Assembly (NCBI RefSeq): GCF_002999335.1
Contig: NW_020312338.1
Location: forward strand, 1-11,766
Reading direction: 5' to 3'
Source of the DNA: Cyclospora cayetanensis
Taxonomy: Eukaryota > Apicomplexa > Conoidasida > Eucoccidiorida > Eimeriidae
Length of the DNA stretch: 11,766 nucleotides
Shown here: piece by piece, positions 1 through 8,545 of the stretch
Layout of the letters: every line of letters starts with the position of its first letter
Numbering within the stretch: the stretch's first letter is position 1
The notes under the pieces: generated by a model
Database searches by the model: none
What the model was told of the DNA's origin: nothing
What the model saw: only the letters and a program-made list of their open reading frames with translations
Program-made: the position numbers and the translations under genes

Positions 1-600
1 GTGAGGAAGATTCGTCAAGCAGGTGGCTGAGCAGCACAGTAAGTAAGGAGGGTTCTGAGCATGCAGCCAATCTTTTTGGCTCTGCAACTGGTTTCTAAAT
101 TAAGGAATGCAATCGAGCACATATCCGATGCACGTTAGGATTGGGCGAACGTCAAGGAGGAGCTTGCTGGTGTCTTAGCTACTGATGAGCCGCCGGCAGG
201 CTGGCCAGATGCTGTTCGTCCAGCGCACAGTATTGAGCCAATCCCTGAGTCGGCTTCACACTGCTCCCGCGACATCAGAAGCTGTCACAGCAAGAAGAGG
301 TGATTGAGGGGCAGGTGGATGTATGGTGAAGATGGTCAAAGTGCAGGTATTCACCAGCGCTGTTGGGCGTAAAGCAGTGTTAGTGTCGAGAAAGAACAGA
401 AAGTGTGCATGTGTGTTAAGCTCCTGAGCCAAATTGCTGTGGAGCACAAGTTCATGACGCGTCTTAGTAGAGTCTTCTTGGCAGGCCGCACGTATCAGTA
501 CTCAGCATTTGACTTCACAGACGCCTTCGTATAAATCGTTGCTCTGCCTGGCGACAGGCACGGAGCGATGTTCCACACTGGCGTTCGCAAGCGTGTATGC
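1..600 (+). repeat. Left arm of a ~600-bp terminal inverted repeat
   Basis: This arm is the reverse complement of 11180-11766. My hand alignment finds 9 mismatches in the outer 420 positions, 8 of them transitions, including an unbroken identical run at positions 2-68. The next 100 or so positions carry roughly a dozen differences and a 3-base indel, and similarity largely collapses past about 600. The arm lies inside the retroelement pol fragment, so it is not a classical DNA-transposon TIR. No target-site duplication can be checked because the repeat runs to the edge of the window. Confidence 0.93.
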
Positions 601-960
601 CTTTTGTGGTTCTGTTTGCTCCAGCTATACTGAAACATAAAATCACGTAGGATATTTACTGGCATCTCAAGGAGGGGTGGACTGTTGTCCAGATGGACGA
701 CATCTTAGTCGTCAGCCGAGCGGCTTTTATGGGTCATGCAGTGGTGCATGAAGGGCCGCAAGTGTTCATTTGTCATGGGAACAACCGTTTCTTAGATTTT
801 CCTCTTCTGGCTACAAAGATTGAGCAGGCTCCGGCAAAAATTAAGCCAAGGCGTGGTCTTTGCATCACGCCCACGGTAGAACTTTGCGGCGTTCTATTGC
901 AACTGCATCATATCCCCGAAATTTCATACCTGAGTTTGCTTATATATGTGCTCCTTCTAA
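400..960 (+). pseudogene. Reverse transcriptase relic, left copy
   Basis: The RT core is split over at least two frames. One frame around 400-530 gives CMCVKLLSQIAVEHK and FLAGRTYQYSAFDFTD, matching the gypsy pattern MCVDYRALNxIxV and LxGAxYFSxxDLxSGY, and then hits a TAA. The same frame resumes with LPGDRHGAMFHT, equivalent to the APxDxHKTAFxT motif. A frame change then gives CMPFVVLFAPAIL (597-635), equivalent to MPFGLxNAPAxFQ, and after another stop VVQMDDILVVSR (about 682-717), the YxDD catalytic box with Tyr replaced by Gln but both Asp kept. The open stretch 693-995 continues through APAKIKP. At least two in-frame stops and one frameshift disable it. The family call rests on this motif order; the precise clade cannot be given by eye. 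Confidence 0.85.
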
Positions 961-1175
961 TCATCTTTCTAGTAAGATGTAGCACGAGAGCTTAACAAAG
1001 GAAGCCAATGCCACAGCAAAAGCACTTATAAGCCTTTTCAGCTCCTCCCGTACGCGTACTGCCAGATTATGAGCACTGTACCATACCATCCCAAGTCTTC
1101 GTAAGAACACTCATTAGTTCACACTCAATTCAAACTACAAAGAAAGTTGTTGGGTGTTTCAAAAAGTGACCCCGC

Positions 1176-2426
1176 CTTCCTCTGCCTGTTCTCCTAAGGA
1201 TTCTGTCATTAAGAGGTAAGGACAGCTAGGGTGCGCGTACCTGGACCCTCTAAGGTCTCCGAGCATTCGCAGCTTGTTGCACACATGGCGCACATACACA
1301 CACCACTGCGCCTTCTTTTCTCAGCTCGTAGTACCCGCAAGCCAATAGTCAATCGTTTGCTAATTTTTGCTTAATAGACTGGTGTAGTAGAAACTGGTTA
1401 AATCTAGCTCAGCCCGCCATGCCCTGGGAGATGAGGATCAAACTGCACCTTTTAAGTAGGTCTTCTGCCTTCTGGTTTCCCAATGAAGCGTCATTGAAAT
1501 TTTTTGAGTTGTCAATTATATGCGTGAAATCCTTCAGATTCTGCCTCTTTTGTGATATATGATCCCCTGTAGACAACGATCGGAATAACCAGCTGGAGCA
1601 GTCTTCTCCGTCGATTCATTTTTGCTGTACGTTGATTCTCTGCTGCAAAATCTCTCTGTATAAGCCTTTTCAACTTTCCACAGATGCTTACTCCTCCATC
1701 TGCCATGTCTCGTCTCCAAGCTGCCAATAAGGCACGCTCGCCGGACTGAATGCAGCAGAATGCTCCAGCACTCCCTGGTGGTCTCTTGAAGGCTGTTATG
1801 TTTCCTTAATGTGCCTGTCTCAGGGATTAGCCTTTAACATAAGTTGTACAGTCGGGATCAAAGCATCGAAGCGTATGGAATTACGAGCCTCATACATCTT
1901 TCACAGGCAGCTTTCTCCCTAGAATTGATCTTTTAGTAGGCAGGTGACTGTTCACGAAACATGTCCGTTTGTTTTGTGGCTATGCCAAGCCTTTAAAAGA
2001 TGCAGCTACACACAAATAATGTGACGTTTAGACGCTAGTACATAAGTAGTAGAGCTTTCGCGTGCCTATCATGTTGCTGGAGGCATGCCAATTGCAAGAT
2101 TGCGTGAGAAAAAGTGATTGCATGGTGCAGCTGTATGTGCCACTATTATGGGACCCCACGCCACGCCTGTAATGCTGCTTCACTTTTCCCTTCCATATGC
2201 ATGGATGTAAAATGTCACAGTTCAGCGGCAATTTGCTGCTTTTAGTACTGACACATAATTCTACTTTGCTAAATCCACGGTGAGACCACCACAAAAATAG
2301 TTCAAGTGTGGTTAGGACTGGACTGCAGGTATTTTGTTCACAACAAGGACAGGAATCCCATGGGGCTGTCATAATGAGCGCTTCCTATGCGTTTCTCCAA
2401 GAAATTTTTAAAATCCAGGTTAGCTC
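1176..2426. other. Gene-poor stretch between the left retroelement relic and the OFD1-like gene
   Basis: No recognisable protein, tRNA or rRNA was found. Two small minus-strand ORFs, at 1512-1727 (71 codons, Arg-rich) and 2028-2372 (114 codons, Cys-rich), resemble nothing I know and are not called as genes. The second lies about 55 bp downstream of the stop of the 1194-codon ORF on the same strand, so it could be 3' UTR or part of a downstream exon. I could not follow the RNase H/integrase part of the left retroelement into this stretch, and saw no LTR. Confidence 0.5.
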
Positions 2427-5400
2427 TCACCCTTTGGGTGAGTGCATAGCGGAGTGAGGTAGTGGCGTAGTGTCACAAGCTAACCAGTCGTGCTCGGAAG
2501 GGGAAAAGGAATTTGCACTGTCGTCCAAGGCAGCCTGCCTTCCCAGCACGGTGGGACATCCGCCGGGGCACATGTCAGAGCTATTCAGTGCAACAGCTCC
2601 CTCGGGGGTGGCAGCTACAGGACAGGCGAAAGAAGGGTAGTTTGAAAGGACTTCAGGGGACCCGGGAAGGGAAGACGCAATAGATGCTTCACCCCAAGGG
2701 CTTTGTTCAGGGGAAAGGGGAACTTGCTCCTCCCGTTCACTTAACGCTAACTGGGAGTGCTGAACTGAAGTTTGGCTGTCAATCCCAACTGGTGCACAAG
2801 AAATACTCTGCACAGAGGCAGCCACGGGCGAACTGCCTGACGGCACACAGGCCTTCGTTGTACGGCCTACACACGAATTTAGCCCAACACGCAAAGGGCT
2901 TTCTATTGGGGGAGTAGGGGTCTTGACTGCGCTATGTTGTGTGGTACCACTCGCAATCACAGGAGTCGCGGAGGTGTATTTCGTGCTCATCGTGTCTTGC
3001 GTCACGTGCATTGAGTTCGTTTTGTTCGCAGGATACATGCTGTTCTCCTCAACAGGGATCACTGATATTATTTTGCTTTCGGGAGAGACTCTTTGGGCTG
3101 TTCTGATTGTAACACACCTCTGAGAATTACTTGAGGCTGTTGCGTCTTGGCTTCGTAAAACGTCACCGACAGGAGAAAGGACCTTTCCACACCCTATGCT
3201 GCAAGGCTTTCGTCCCCCAGAGCCAGTCACTCTGCAAGCTGTGGAACGGTCAAAGAACCTGGGGGATACTGCTCGAGTGCTGGGTACATTCTCTTTAGTT
3301 ACCCGAGATTGAGAAGTGCCACGGTTGTCCTCGCCGGAAACCGAGCTGGGAGACAGGCTGGCCCGGTCACCGTCTTCCATACTACAACTACCCTTAGTCA
3401 TCTGACATTGACCTGCAATTTGTGGGGTCTCTTCAGAAGCTGAACCCGTGTGGCTCAACAGTGACGTTGACTTACAAAGGCTCTCCTGAGATCGCATTGG
3501 TGATTTAGAGGGACTTACAGTGCAGGAAGCCGATGCAGGTGCGCGGCAGTGATGGGTATCATCGCATGAATGCATTCCTCCCCCCACGCCATCGGCTGGC
3601 GTAGCTGACTGCACCTTGATGTGGGAGGGATCCAATGTTGGTGGGCATCCTTTCAATGAACTGCAGCAAGAATGCACGGCCTTTGTAGGCATCTGACTTG
3701 CTATCTCATACTTGTTCAGGGACAATGGGGATGATATTATTCCCTGTGTGGTGTCAGCCGTCTTGATGACCCCGTCATGAAGCCTACTCGAACAACAACA
3801 CTGTTTACGACAAGGATACCCAAGTGCTTGCTTCACAGAGGCATGGCAGCGGCAGCTGTGGAACAGTCCCTGGGGCATACATTCGGCTAGGTCTGCCTTT
3901 GCTGTGGCGCGGTCTGGCTGGGATTTTGTCACTTCCAGGCTTTGCGATGCTGCATTGCATGGGCACCCATGAAAGTCCATAAAGATTTCTACAGCATCAG
4001 AATCCCCGCATGGGCGAATGGCTTTGTACTGTAGAGTTTCTTCTGCAGCGTCGAGGCCGCTGTTCTGAAGCACCAGGCACGCATCTGTCCCAGTTTTGCC
4101 GTTCCACGTTACATCCGAATGCATTGCCTTGATTTTCAACAGACCATCCCGTTCTTCGGATGCATCAGTGAGATTTTGTGGTGATGCGTCGAGTGTAGGC
4201 TCTACATCAAGGCCCTCGGAATTCCGGGGGATCAGCAACGAAGTTGCCAAGTACTTTTGCTGTGCACAGAGAGAGCGTGCTGCTTCATAGCGCCTTTGCA
4301 TTCGTTTTATCCGTTTTTGTGCCTCGGCGTTTTTTTGTCTGGCTGATTCAAGCTCTGCGACTAAAAGCGTAAACTCCGCTTCCTTGTTCCTTATTTGGTC
4401 AGAGCTCCGCTGCAGCTTTTCTGTGAGCCGCATCACACGGCACTCGTATTCCTTAAGTATCCTTGCCGCAGGTTGCTCGATACTACTTTTTTCAGGCGAG
4501 TGCGTGTGACTAGGGCTTTGGTGCACTAAGGCAAATGGCTCTTTACCTGCTCCATGCTCGCCATTGAGCTGAGATTCAGAGTACTTTCCATAAGAAACGC
4601 TGCAACCATGCAGCTGACCATCCAGCATATCTGTCTGTTGGTTTGCTCTCAAGAGCTGCAATGGAGGACTACCGCTACTCTGGGGCAGCTCATTATGCTC
4701 TTCGCATTGCCCTACTGCATTCTCCCATACCATTTTCGGGAGCCCGTATCTCAATAAGCGCGCCTCCTTTTCAAAAACACGCTGCTCCCTCTCGGTAACG
4801 TCTCTCGCGCGAGAAGCAAGACCCTCCTCAGCCCTCTTCTGCCGGCGAATCAGGAGCCGTAGTCTCCGCCGAGCCTCACGAATCACGAGCTGAGCTTGGC
4901 GCATAGACTCTCCTATCACACCTTTCCGAATTTCTGTTGCTTGATCCAGTGACTTTTGTAACCGCCGTATGCGCTGTCTATGCTCATACTCAAAAGAGGC
5001 AAGGCGCTGGCCAATCGCTTGACGGGTTTCTAAGTTGGCCACCAAAAGCTTCTCAGAGGAAGCCCGTAGCTCGATGCCTCTTAAATGTGCCTCTAGAAGA
5101 TGAAAGTGAGTCCTTGCTTCTTCTTGCCACAACTGGATTGTGTTACTACAGTTTGGCTTGCCTACGCAAGCAACAAGGTTGGGACGGGATGGACGGATGG
5201 AGGTACATCTTGGCTCATGAAAAAGTTTGCGGGAAGAGGCCCTCTTGAAAGCTCCCCCTGTGAGAGCTCGGGCTACTGGCGCGTATCTGAAGCAGGTGCC
5301 TTGTGCACTGCCCACTTCGCAGAAGTTACGAGGAATCCTTTGCGATCTGCTGACTTCTGCTCCAACACTTGCTTTTCGAAGTTCACCTGCATCTGCTGCA

Positions 5401-6011
5401 CTGTTGCAGCTTCTTGGTGACCGCGATGCCCTGGGGGCTTTAATATGAGTATTGTTTTGGGCAGCAGCAGCCACCAAATGATCAAGCAAAGACCAATGAG
5501 TTTCAGATGCGGTAGAAGCTTGCAAAGATGTAAGGAGCGCTTCTGGTAGGTGTAGAACGGTTACACATTCGTCCTCTGACAGCACGTCAGTGTCGCGCAT
5601 TGCCGCCTCTGGACACAGTACACCAGCTGTGTGAACAAGCCCGTGAGTGTTCAGCCACGCGAGAACGATGGACACCGTTGCCTTGAATGCGAGGCTATTT
5701 TTCAGCCGTGGTTGCCCCTCTAAGGTCATTGAGACAGTGCCAAAAGGCCGCAGTGAAAAGTTGCCCACAAGAATCTTGGACGGTGATGTTTGTGGTGCGA
5801 CCTCATATTCACCTGAAAGCTCCCCATAGCCCGTAAAATTCAGCAGCTTTCCTGCAAGGAAGTAGCGTACTTGGCACTCCAGCTGCTGCCTTAATTGTGA
5901 GTGTGACAAAAACGAAAGTATTCGACTGGTGGCCTCTGCCAGTGGACCCGCAAGCGAAGGGGTGTTTTCGCTTGTCCCCAGCAGTGCGTCCTTTCTAGTG
6001 GAATGATCCAT
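2427..6011 (-). CDS. OFD1-like LisH/coiled-coil protein, probable centriole or basal-body component
   Basis: A single uninterrupted ORF of 1194 codons. Residues 38-58 (LRQQLECQVRYFL) and 103-155 (NSLAFKATVSIVLAWLNTHG, then CPEAAM and LSEDECVTVLHL) follow the arrangement I recall at the N-terminus of OFD1: LKxQLRxQLxxEL, then NSLVADHL, a LisH helix pair with a Gly turn, FPESG, and a short helical segment. Coiled coils occupy about 294-420 (very Arg/Glu-rich) and 515-592. Residues 668-830 are Cys/His-rich. The rest, about 830-1194, is Ser/Thr/Pro-rich with many SP/TP sites. In OFD1 proteins the LisH region and coiled coils act at the distal centriole and basal body; that role here is inference. 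The start is the first possible ATG, because an in-frame TAA lies directly before it. Context around it is only moderate: T at -3, G at +4. Human OFD1 is about 1010 residues, so the length is compatible. Alternative: another LisH/coiled-coil centrosomal protein. Introns or a further 3' exon cannot be excluded. Confidence 0.8.
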   Translation of the reverse strand: MDHSTRKDALLGTSENTPSLAGPLAEATSRILSFLSHSQLRQQLECQVRYFLAGKLLNFTGYGELSGEYEVAPQTSPSKILVGNFSLRPFGTVSMTLEGQPRLKNSLAFKATVSIVLAWLNTHGLVHTAGVLCPEAAMRDTDVLSEDECVTVLHLPEALLTSLQASTASETHWSLLDHLVAAAAQNNTHIKAPRASRSPRSCNSAADAGELRKASVGAEVSRSQRIPRNFCEVGSAQGTCFRYAPVARALTGGAFKRASSRKLFHEPRCTSIRPSRPNLVACVGKPNCSNTIQLWQEEARTHFHLLEAHLRGIELRASSEKLLVANLETRQAIGQRLASFEYEHRQRIRRLQKSLDQATEIRKGVIGESMRQAQLVIREARRRLRLLIRRQKRAEEGLASRARDVTEREQRVFEKEARLLRYGLPKMVWENAVGQCEEHNELPQSSGSPPLQLLRANQQTDMLDGQLHGCSVSYGKYSESQLNGEHGAGKEPFALVHQSPSHTHSPEKSSIEQPAARILKEYECRVMRLTEKLQRSSDQIRNKEAEFTLLVAELESARQKNAEAQKRIKRMQRRYEAARSLCAQQKYLATSLLIPRNSEGLDVEPTLDASPQNLTDASEERDGLLKIKAMHSDVTWNGKTGTDACLVLQNSGLDAAEETLQYKAIRPCGDSDAVEIFMDFHGCPCNAASQSLEVTKSQPDRATAKADLAECMPQGLFHSCRCHASVKQALGYPCRKQCCCSSRLHDGVIKTADTTQGIISSPLSLNKYEIASQMPTKAVHSCCSSLKGCPPTLDPSHIKVQSATPADGVGGGMHSCDDTHHCRAPASASCTVSPSKSPMRSQESLCKSTSLLSHTGSASEETPQIAGQCQMTKGSCSMEDGDRASLSPSSVSGEDNRGTSQSRVTKENVPSTRAVSPRFFDRSTACRVTGSGGRKPCSIGCGKVLSPVGDVLRSQDATASSNSQRCVTIRTAQRVSPESKIISVIPVEENSMYPANKTNSMHVTQDTMSTKYTSATPVIASGTTQHSAVKTPTPPIESPLRVGLNSCVGRTTKACVPSGSSPVAASVQSISCAPVGIDSQTSVQHSQLALSEREEQVPLSPEQSPWGEASIASSLPGSPEVLSNYPSFACPVAATPEGAVALNSSDMCPGGCPTVLGRQAALDDSANSFSPSEHDWLACDTTPLPHSAMHSPKG
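3522..4010 (-). other. Cys/His-rich block in the OFD1-like protein
   Basis: Residues 668-830 hold Cys at 668, 683, 685, 711, 720, 722, 734, 738-740, 782, 783, 789, 816, 822 and 830. His occurs at 681, 718, 723, 745, 780, 797, 814, 820 and 821. Three His-Ser-Cys triplets start at 718, 780 and 814. No RING, B-box or zinc-finger spacing that I recognise fits exactly. Zinc binding is possible but inferred, and Cys-rich low-complexity sequence is the alternative. Confidence 0.5.
4236..4469 (-). other. Coiled coil 2 of the OFD1-like protein
   Basis: Residues about 515-592 (from AARILKEYECRVMRLTEKLQ through ESARQKNAEAQKRIKR to RRYEAARSLCAQQK) show heptad-like spacing of Leu, Val and Met with charged flanks and no Pro. 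It is separated from the first coiled coil by about 90 residues of low-complexity linker. Confidence 0.7.
4743..5144 (-). other. Coiled coil 1 of the OFD1-like protein
   Basis: Residues about 290-423 are rich in Glu, Arg, Gln and Leu and almost free of Pro. A dense basic patch (REARRRLRLLIRRQKR) precedes RARDVTEREQRVFEKEARLL. The last segment resembles the LLRGREAELKQRVEAFE region I recall from OFD1. It is expected to be a long helical coiled coil for self-association or partner binding. Confidence 0.7.
5562..5705 (-). other. LisH-like motif in the OFD1-like protein
   Basis: Residues 103-150 read as two short helices separated by a turn (VLAWLNTHGLVHTAGVL), then CPEAA and an acidic/hydrophobic segment. 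This fits the LisH consensus hxxhIxxYLxxxGYxxTAxxFxxE, with Trp-Leu in the YL position, a Gly in the turn and the TA pair preserved. LisH motifs dimerise, and in OFD1 and FOP-family proteins they support centriolar localisation. The call is from pattern memory and has not been scored against a profile. Confidence 0.55.
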
Positions 6012-7243
6012 TTAAAACCGTATGCAAAAGCAAAATCAGAAGGTGATGGTAACCGTACACAGTAGTCTAGACCCTTACTTTGTGCAAACATGCTCCAGTT
6101 TGTTCATGCTGGCGAAGCTTCCAGCTAAATGGATACAGTCCGCAAAAGCGCTGCATTAACCTTTGGCGCCACTTCCAGCTTTAGTGACACCGTTAAAATA
6201 GAGCTCTTAATATGGCTTGTTCCTGGAATTCCATTTGTCCTGGCTTGTGGATCCCGAGGTTTTGAAAATTGACCAATTGGCAGCGCGCAGACTAAAGCAG
6301 CCGTGCTCCCCTTAAAATCACGCAGATAGTTGTAAGGCTTTTCTATATCTAGAGAATTTTGGAGAATTCGTATGCTAGATGAAGATACGGCTTGCACTCT
6401 TGGTCACTCCATGAAATTAAATTGAAATTGCGAGCAAGATACGAAGCTCATATGACCCTAGTAATGGTAATTGCAACGGTTCCGGAAGGCATGACATGAG
6501 GAAGTTGTGGCTTGTGTTCAGCTTGCGGATGAGTCAATGTTTGAAAGCTAAAGATCTAAGTGTCCAGGATAAAGGACGATCCTAGGGGAACATTTAACCC
6601 CGACAATTATTCTACAGCCGACAGCAAAATCATGGCCTGCGGAGCCAAGCTGAAGTAGGGCGATCAGGTAATTTACGCAGCAGCACGTTAGGGAGTGTTG
6701 AGGATGGAAATGGACGATTGCGTGGGCCACCACAACGACCGGCTTCGCGGCTCCACATAGAATGGTCGCGTACTAGCGCAGCATATATCTGTTCCTTTCA
6801 TGAAAGAATAGTGAACGAACAAAAAGCCCCTTGAAGTAAAGAGCCCACTCGGCAACTCAGAATAGTACATCGAAATTGGCGGGCCTCTCACATGCACTTA
6901 CTGTCCAGTCGTTGGGCTGGTGTCACTTCAAATGACCATATGTTTAGGCAAAATACTTGTACCTACCGGAATCCAGAACACTTAAGGAAAACACTGTGCT
7001 CTAACAATTGGCGCAGACGGATCTGAATACGAGGGACAGATCGGTGTCGCTACACCAGCCACACACACCCAGCACTGGTGCTCGGGAATGTCCAAATATC
7101 TTGGGGTAGCTCAGATGTTGCCAGACTATTGCTTTACATAGAATTTAACAGCTGATTCGAGCAAAGGTAAATTTGTGCCTCCACAAGTCCACATTTGAAA
7201 ATGTGCGAATATGCGGTCCTGTAGCCCCGTTGCCACCTACCAG

Positions 7244-7265
7244 CCCCTACATATACCTGTAGGGG
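7244..7265. repeat. Short perfect inverted repeat (8-bp stem)
   Basis: CCCCTACA and TGTAGGGG flank a 6-base loop. The stem is perfect and GC-rich. No T-run or neighbouring gene gives it a role, and a hairpin of this size can occur by chance in a window this long. Confidence 0.5.
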
Positions 7266-8274
7266 GCAGTTCCTTACGATCTAACACGGAACCTGGCAAA
7301 GGAATTATTCTTACTAGCGTTTGAAACATTGGATATATCCTTATTTGCTGCAGGCAAACTAGGATTATCAGGATTGGAGCCCCTGTGACACACTGCTCCG
7401 CAAGTGTTCATCAAGGTGGCATGCATTGGTGTTGCTAACAGATCTATTTTGGCGATGGCATAGCGCGATACTACCTAGAACTCATGTATGTCTAGCAACT
7501 CAAATCTATGCACCATGTGAAACCCGTGATGCAAAAACATGTCATGTAATACAGGAATGAACTGTGCACTGCTGTTCGCGACAGCGTATGTCTGAGTACA
7601 GCAGCAGTGTATACCGGCACCTCCTTCCGTTTCACAGCTCATACCTCAAATATAAAAGCTTGCATTCATACATGCAGCCTGAAATGTTGTGCTGCTTTTC
7701 CTCACATGAAACTCAATAGATGTGAGCTTAACTTGCTGCTGGACCAGCTGGGGTATGCAGTCCATGCAACCTACGGGCCAACACAACTTTGCCATGGTGA
7801 GTGCAGGTGACATAGCAAGTCACTTCTACACCATTGCGGCCATTGAAACACATTTAATCATGGATTGCTTTACGACTGAGGCCATGTTTCTGACTGAAAC
7901 CTGGTAGTACTACTGGGCTAAGCATGGACTTGGGCTATTTCTACTACACTAAGAACATTTAATTTATATTTAATAAAGGCTGGTCTATCAAGTTTGCCTG
8001 TTCGTATATGCTGTTGTTTTTTTCAAAAGTAAACCAGGCCCAACACGACAACATGCAATGTTGTATTACCCGTGTGCTGGATGCTGGGAGTATCTCGCCT
8101 ACCTATCACCTTGACCCCATGGTAATACATAATTTTGCCAACATGTAGCAATTGAGGTGACTCAAGTGATTAACCTTGTAAAGTGCGCTAAAATCGAATA
8201 CGTACGTATAAGGGTGTTGAAGTCAGGGATCACGAAAAGGCCATTAAATTCTCGACTCCACTTCCAACGCCCCA

Positions 8275-8310
8275 GCTGTAGGTCAGCTAGCACCTCTCCT
8301 AGCCTACAGC
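8275..8310. repeat. Short inverted repeat (8-bp stem, 20-base loop)
   Basis: GCTGTAGG at 8275-8282 pairs with CCTACAGC at 8303-8310. The core CTGTAGG/CCTACAG resembles the stem at 7244-7265 (TGTAGGGG), so the two might derive from a related repeat, though this may be coincidence. No function is evident. Confidence 0.4.
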
Positions 8311-8450
8311 GTTTCTTGACCAGGCAAACGAAGTAAAGCTCCCTCCAAAGTATTTGTTAGGGGACACTTAACTGCACACTTAATAAAGACCAAATAGAAA
8401 GTCATTATTTCAGCACAGCTAGTTGCACATGGCATCTAGCCCACGCGCAC

Positions 8451-8476
8451 CAGTTGCGCTTTGTGGTGCGCAACTG
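8451..8476. repeat. Perfect 9-bp inverted repeat upstream of an AATAAA hexamer
   Basis: CAGTTGCGC and GCGCAACTG flank an 8-base loop (TTTGTGGT), 16 bases before a plus-strand AATAAA at 8493-8498. It is the strongest small hairpin in the intergenic stretch. It could be an LTR or processing-site remnant, but no plus-strand gene feeds into it, so a functional role is unsupported. Confidence 0.5.
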
Positions 8477-8545
8477 ACGCTGCTCTGCGATAAATAAAAG
8501 GAAATACAAACCAATTAGTCGATTGTTTACCGAAATCGAGTTCAG

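Larger units (their letters stand above)
1..1175 (+). mobile_element. Degenerate Ty3/gypsy-type retrotransposon pol fragment (left copy)
   Basis: Relic of an LTR-retrotransposon polyprotein read on the plus strand with several frame changes and stops. In order it shows the protease-to-RT linker (around 160-300, PPAGWPDAVRPAHSIEPIPE), RT core motifs (about 400-720), the post-RT stretch APAKIKP near 827-847 followed by TPTVELCGVLLQLHHIPE, and an RNase H entry resembling SAPPVRVLPDYEH near 1040-1075. These match, from memory, the usual Ty3/gypsy order of linker, MPFGL, YxDD, DPAKIKAI, TPTxxxELRSFLGL, YYRRFI and SAPVLxLPD. A stretch near 1128-1172 (TTKKVVGCFKK) may be the TEKELLAVVxALK segment of RNase H, but this is weak. 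Nothing beyond about 1175 can be assigned. No LTR, primer-binding site or gag was seen, and the fragment continues past the left edge of the window. It cannot encode a working polyprotein. Confidence 0.85.
6012..8545. other. Gene-poor stretch upstream of the OFD1-like gene
   Basis: No protein family, tRNA or rRNA could be recognised on either strand. Short ORFs at 6125-6397 (-), 6548-6733 (-), 6688-6897 (-), 7607-7810 (+) and 7722-7907 (+) have no recognisable motifs. The stretch directly upstream of the ORF start (6012-6300) should contain its promoter and 5' UTR, but no defined element is visible. Plus-strand AATAAA hexamers occur at 7972-7977, 8382-8387 and 8493-8498; without a plus-strand gene upstream they carry little weight. 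Small perfect hairpins are listed separately. The 3' end and LTR of the minus-strand retroelement would be expected at its upper end but were not identified. Confidence 0.5.

Noticed and set aside
256..447. Minus-strand 63-codon ORF in the left arm
   Set aside because: It is antisense to the pol relic, and the right arm shows the same sequence in the opposite orientation with the pol motifs in the sense direction.
4937..5448. Several overlapping plus-strand ORFs of 73-106 codons and a minus-strand 70-codon ORF opposite or within the long gene
   Set aside because: These are shadows of the 1194-codon ORF with no recognisable motifs of their own.
6125..6397. Minus-strand 90-codon ORF just upstream of the OFD1-like start, considered as a 5' exon
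   Set aside because: No motif, no clear splice donor linking it to the long ORF, and the N-terminal helix of the long ORF already begins near its own ATG.
7722..7907. FLTETW at the end of a plus-strand ORF, reminiscent of the LTETWL motif of LINE endonucleases
   Set aside because: Only this short motif matches; no other endonuclease or RT motif follows, and the frame stops immediately afterwards.
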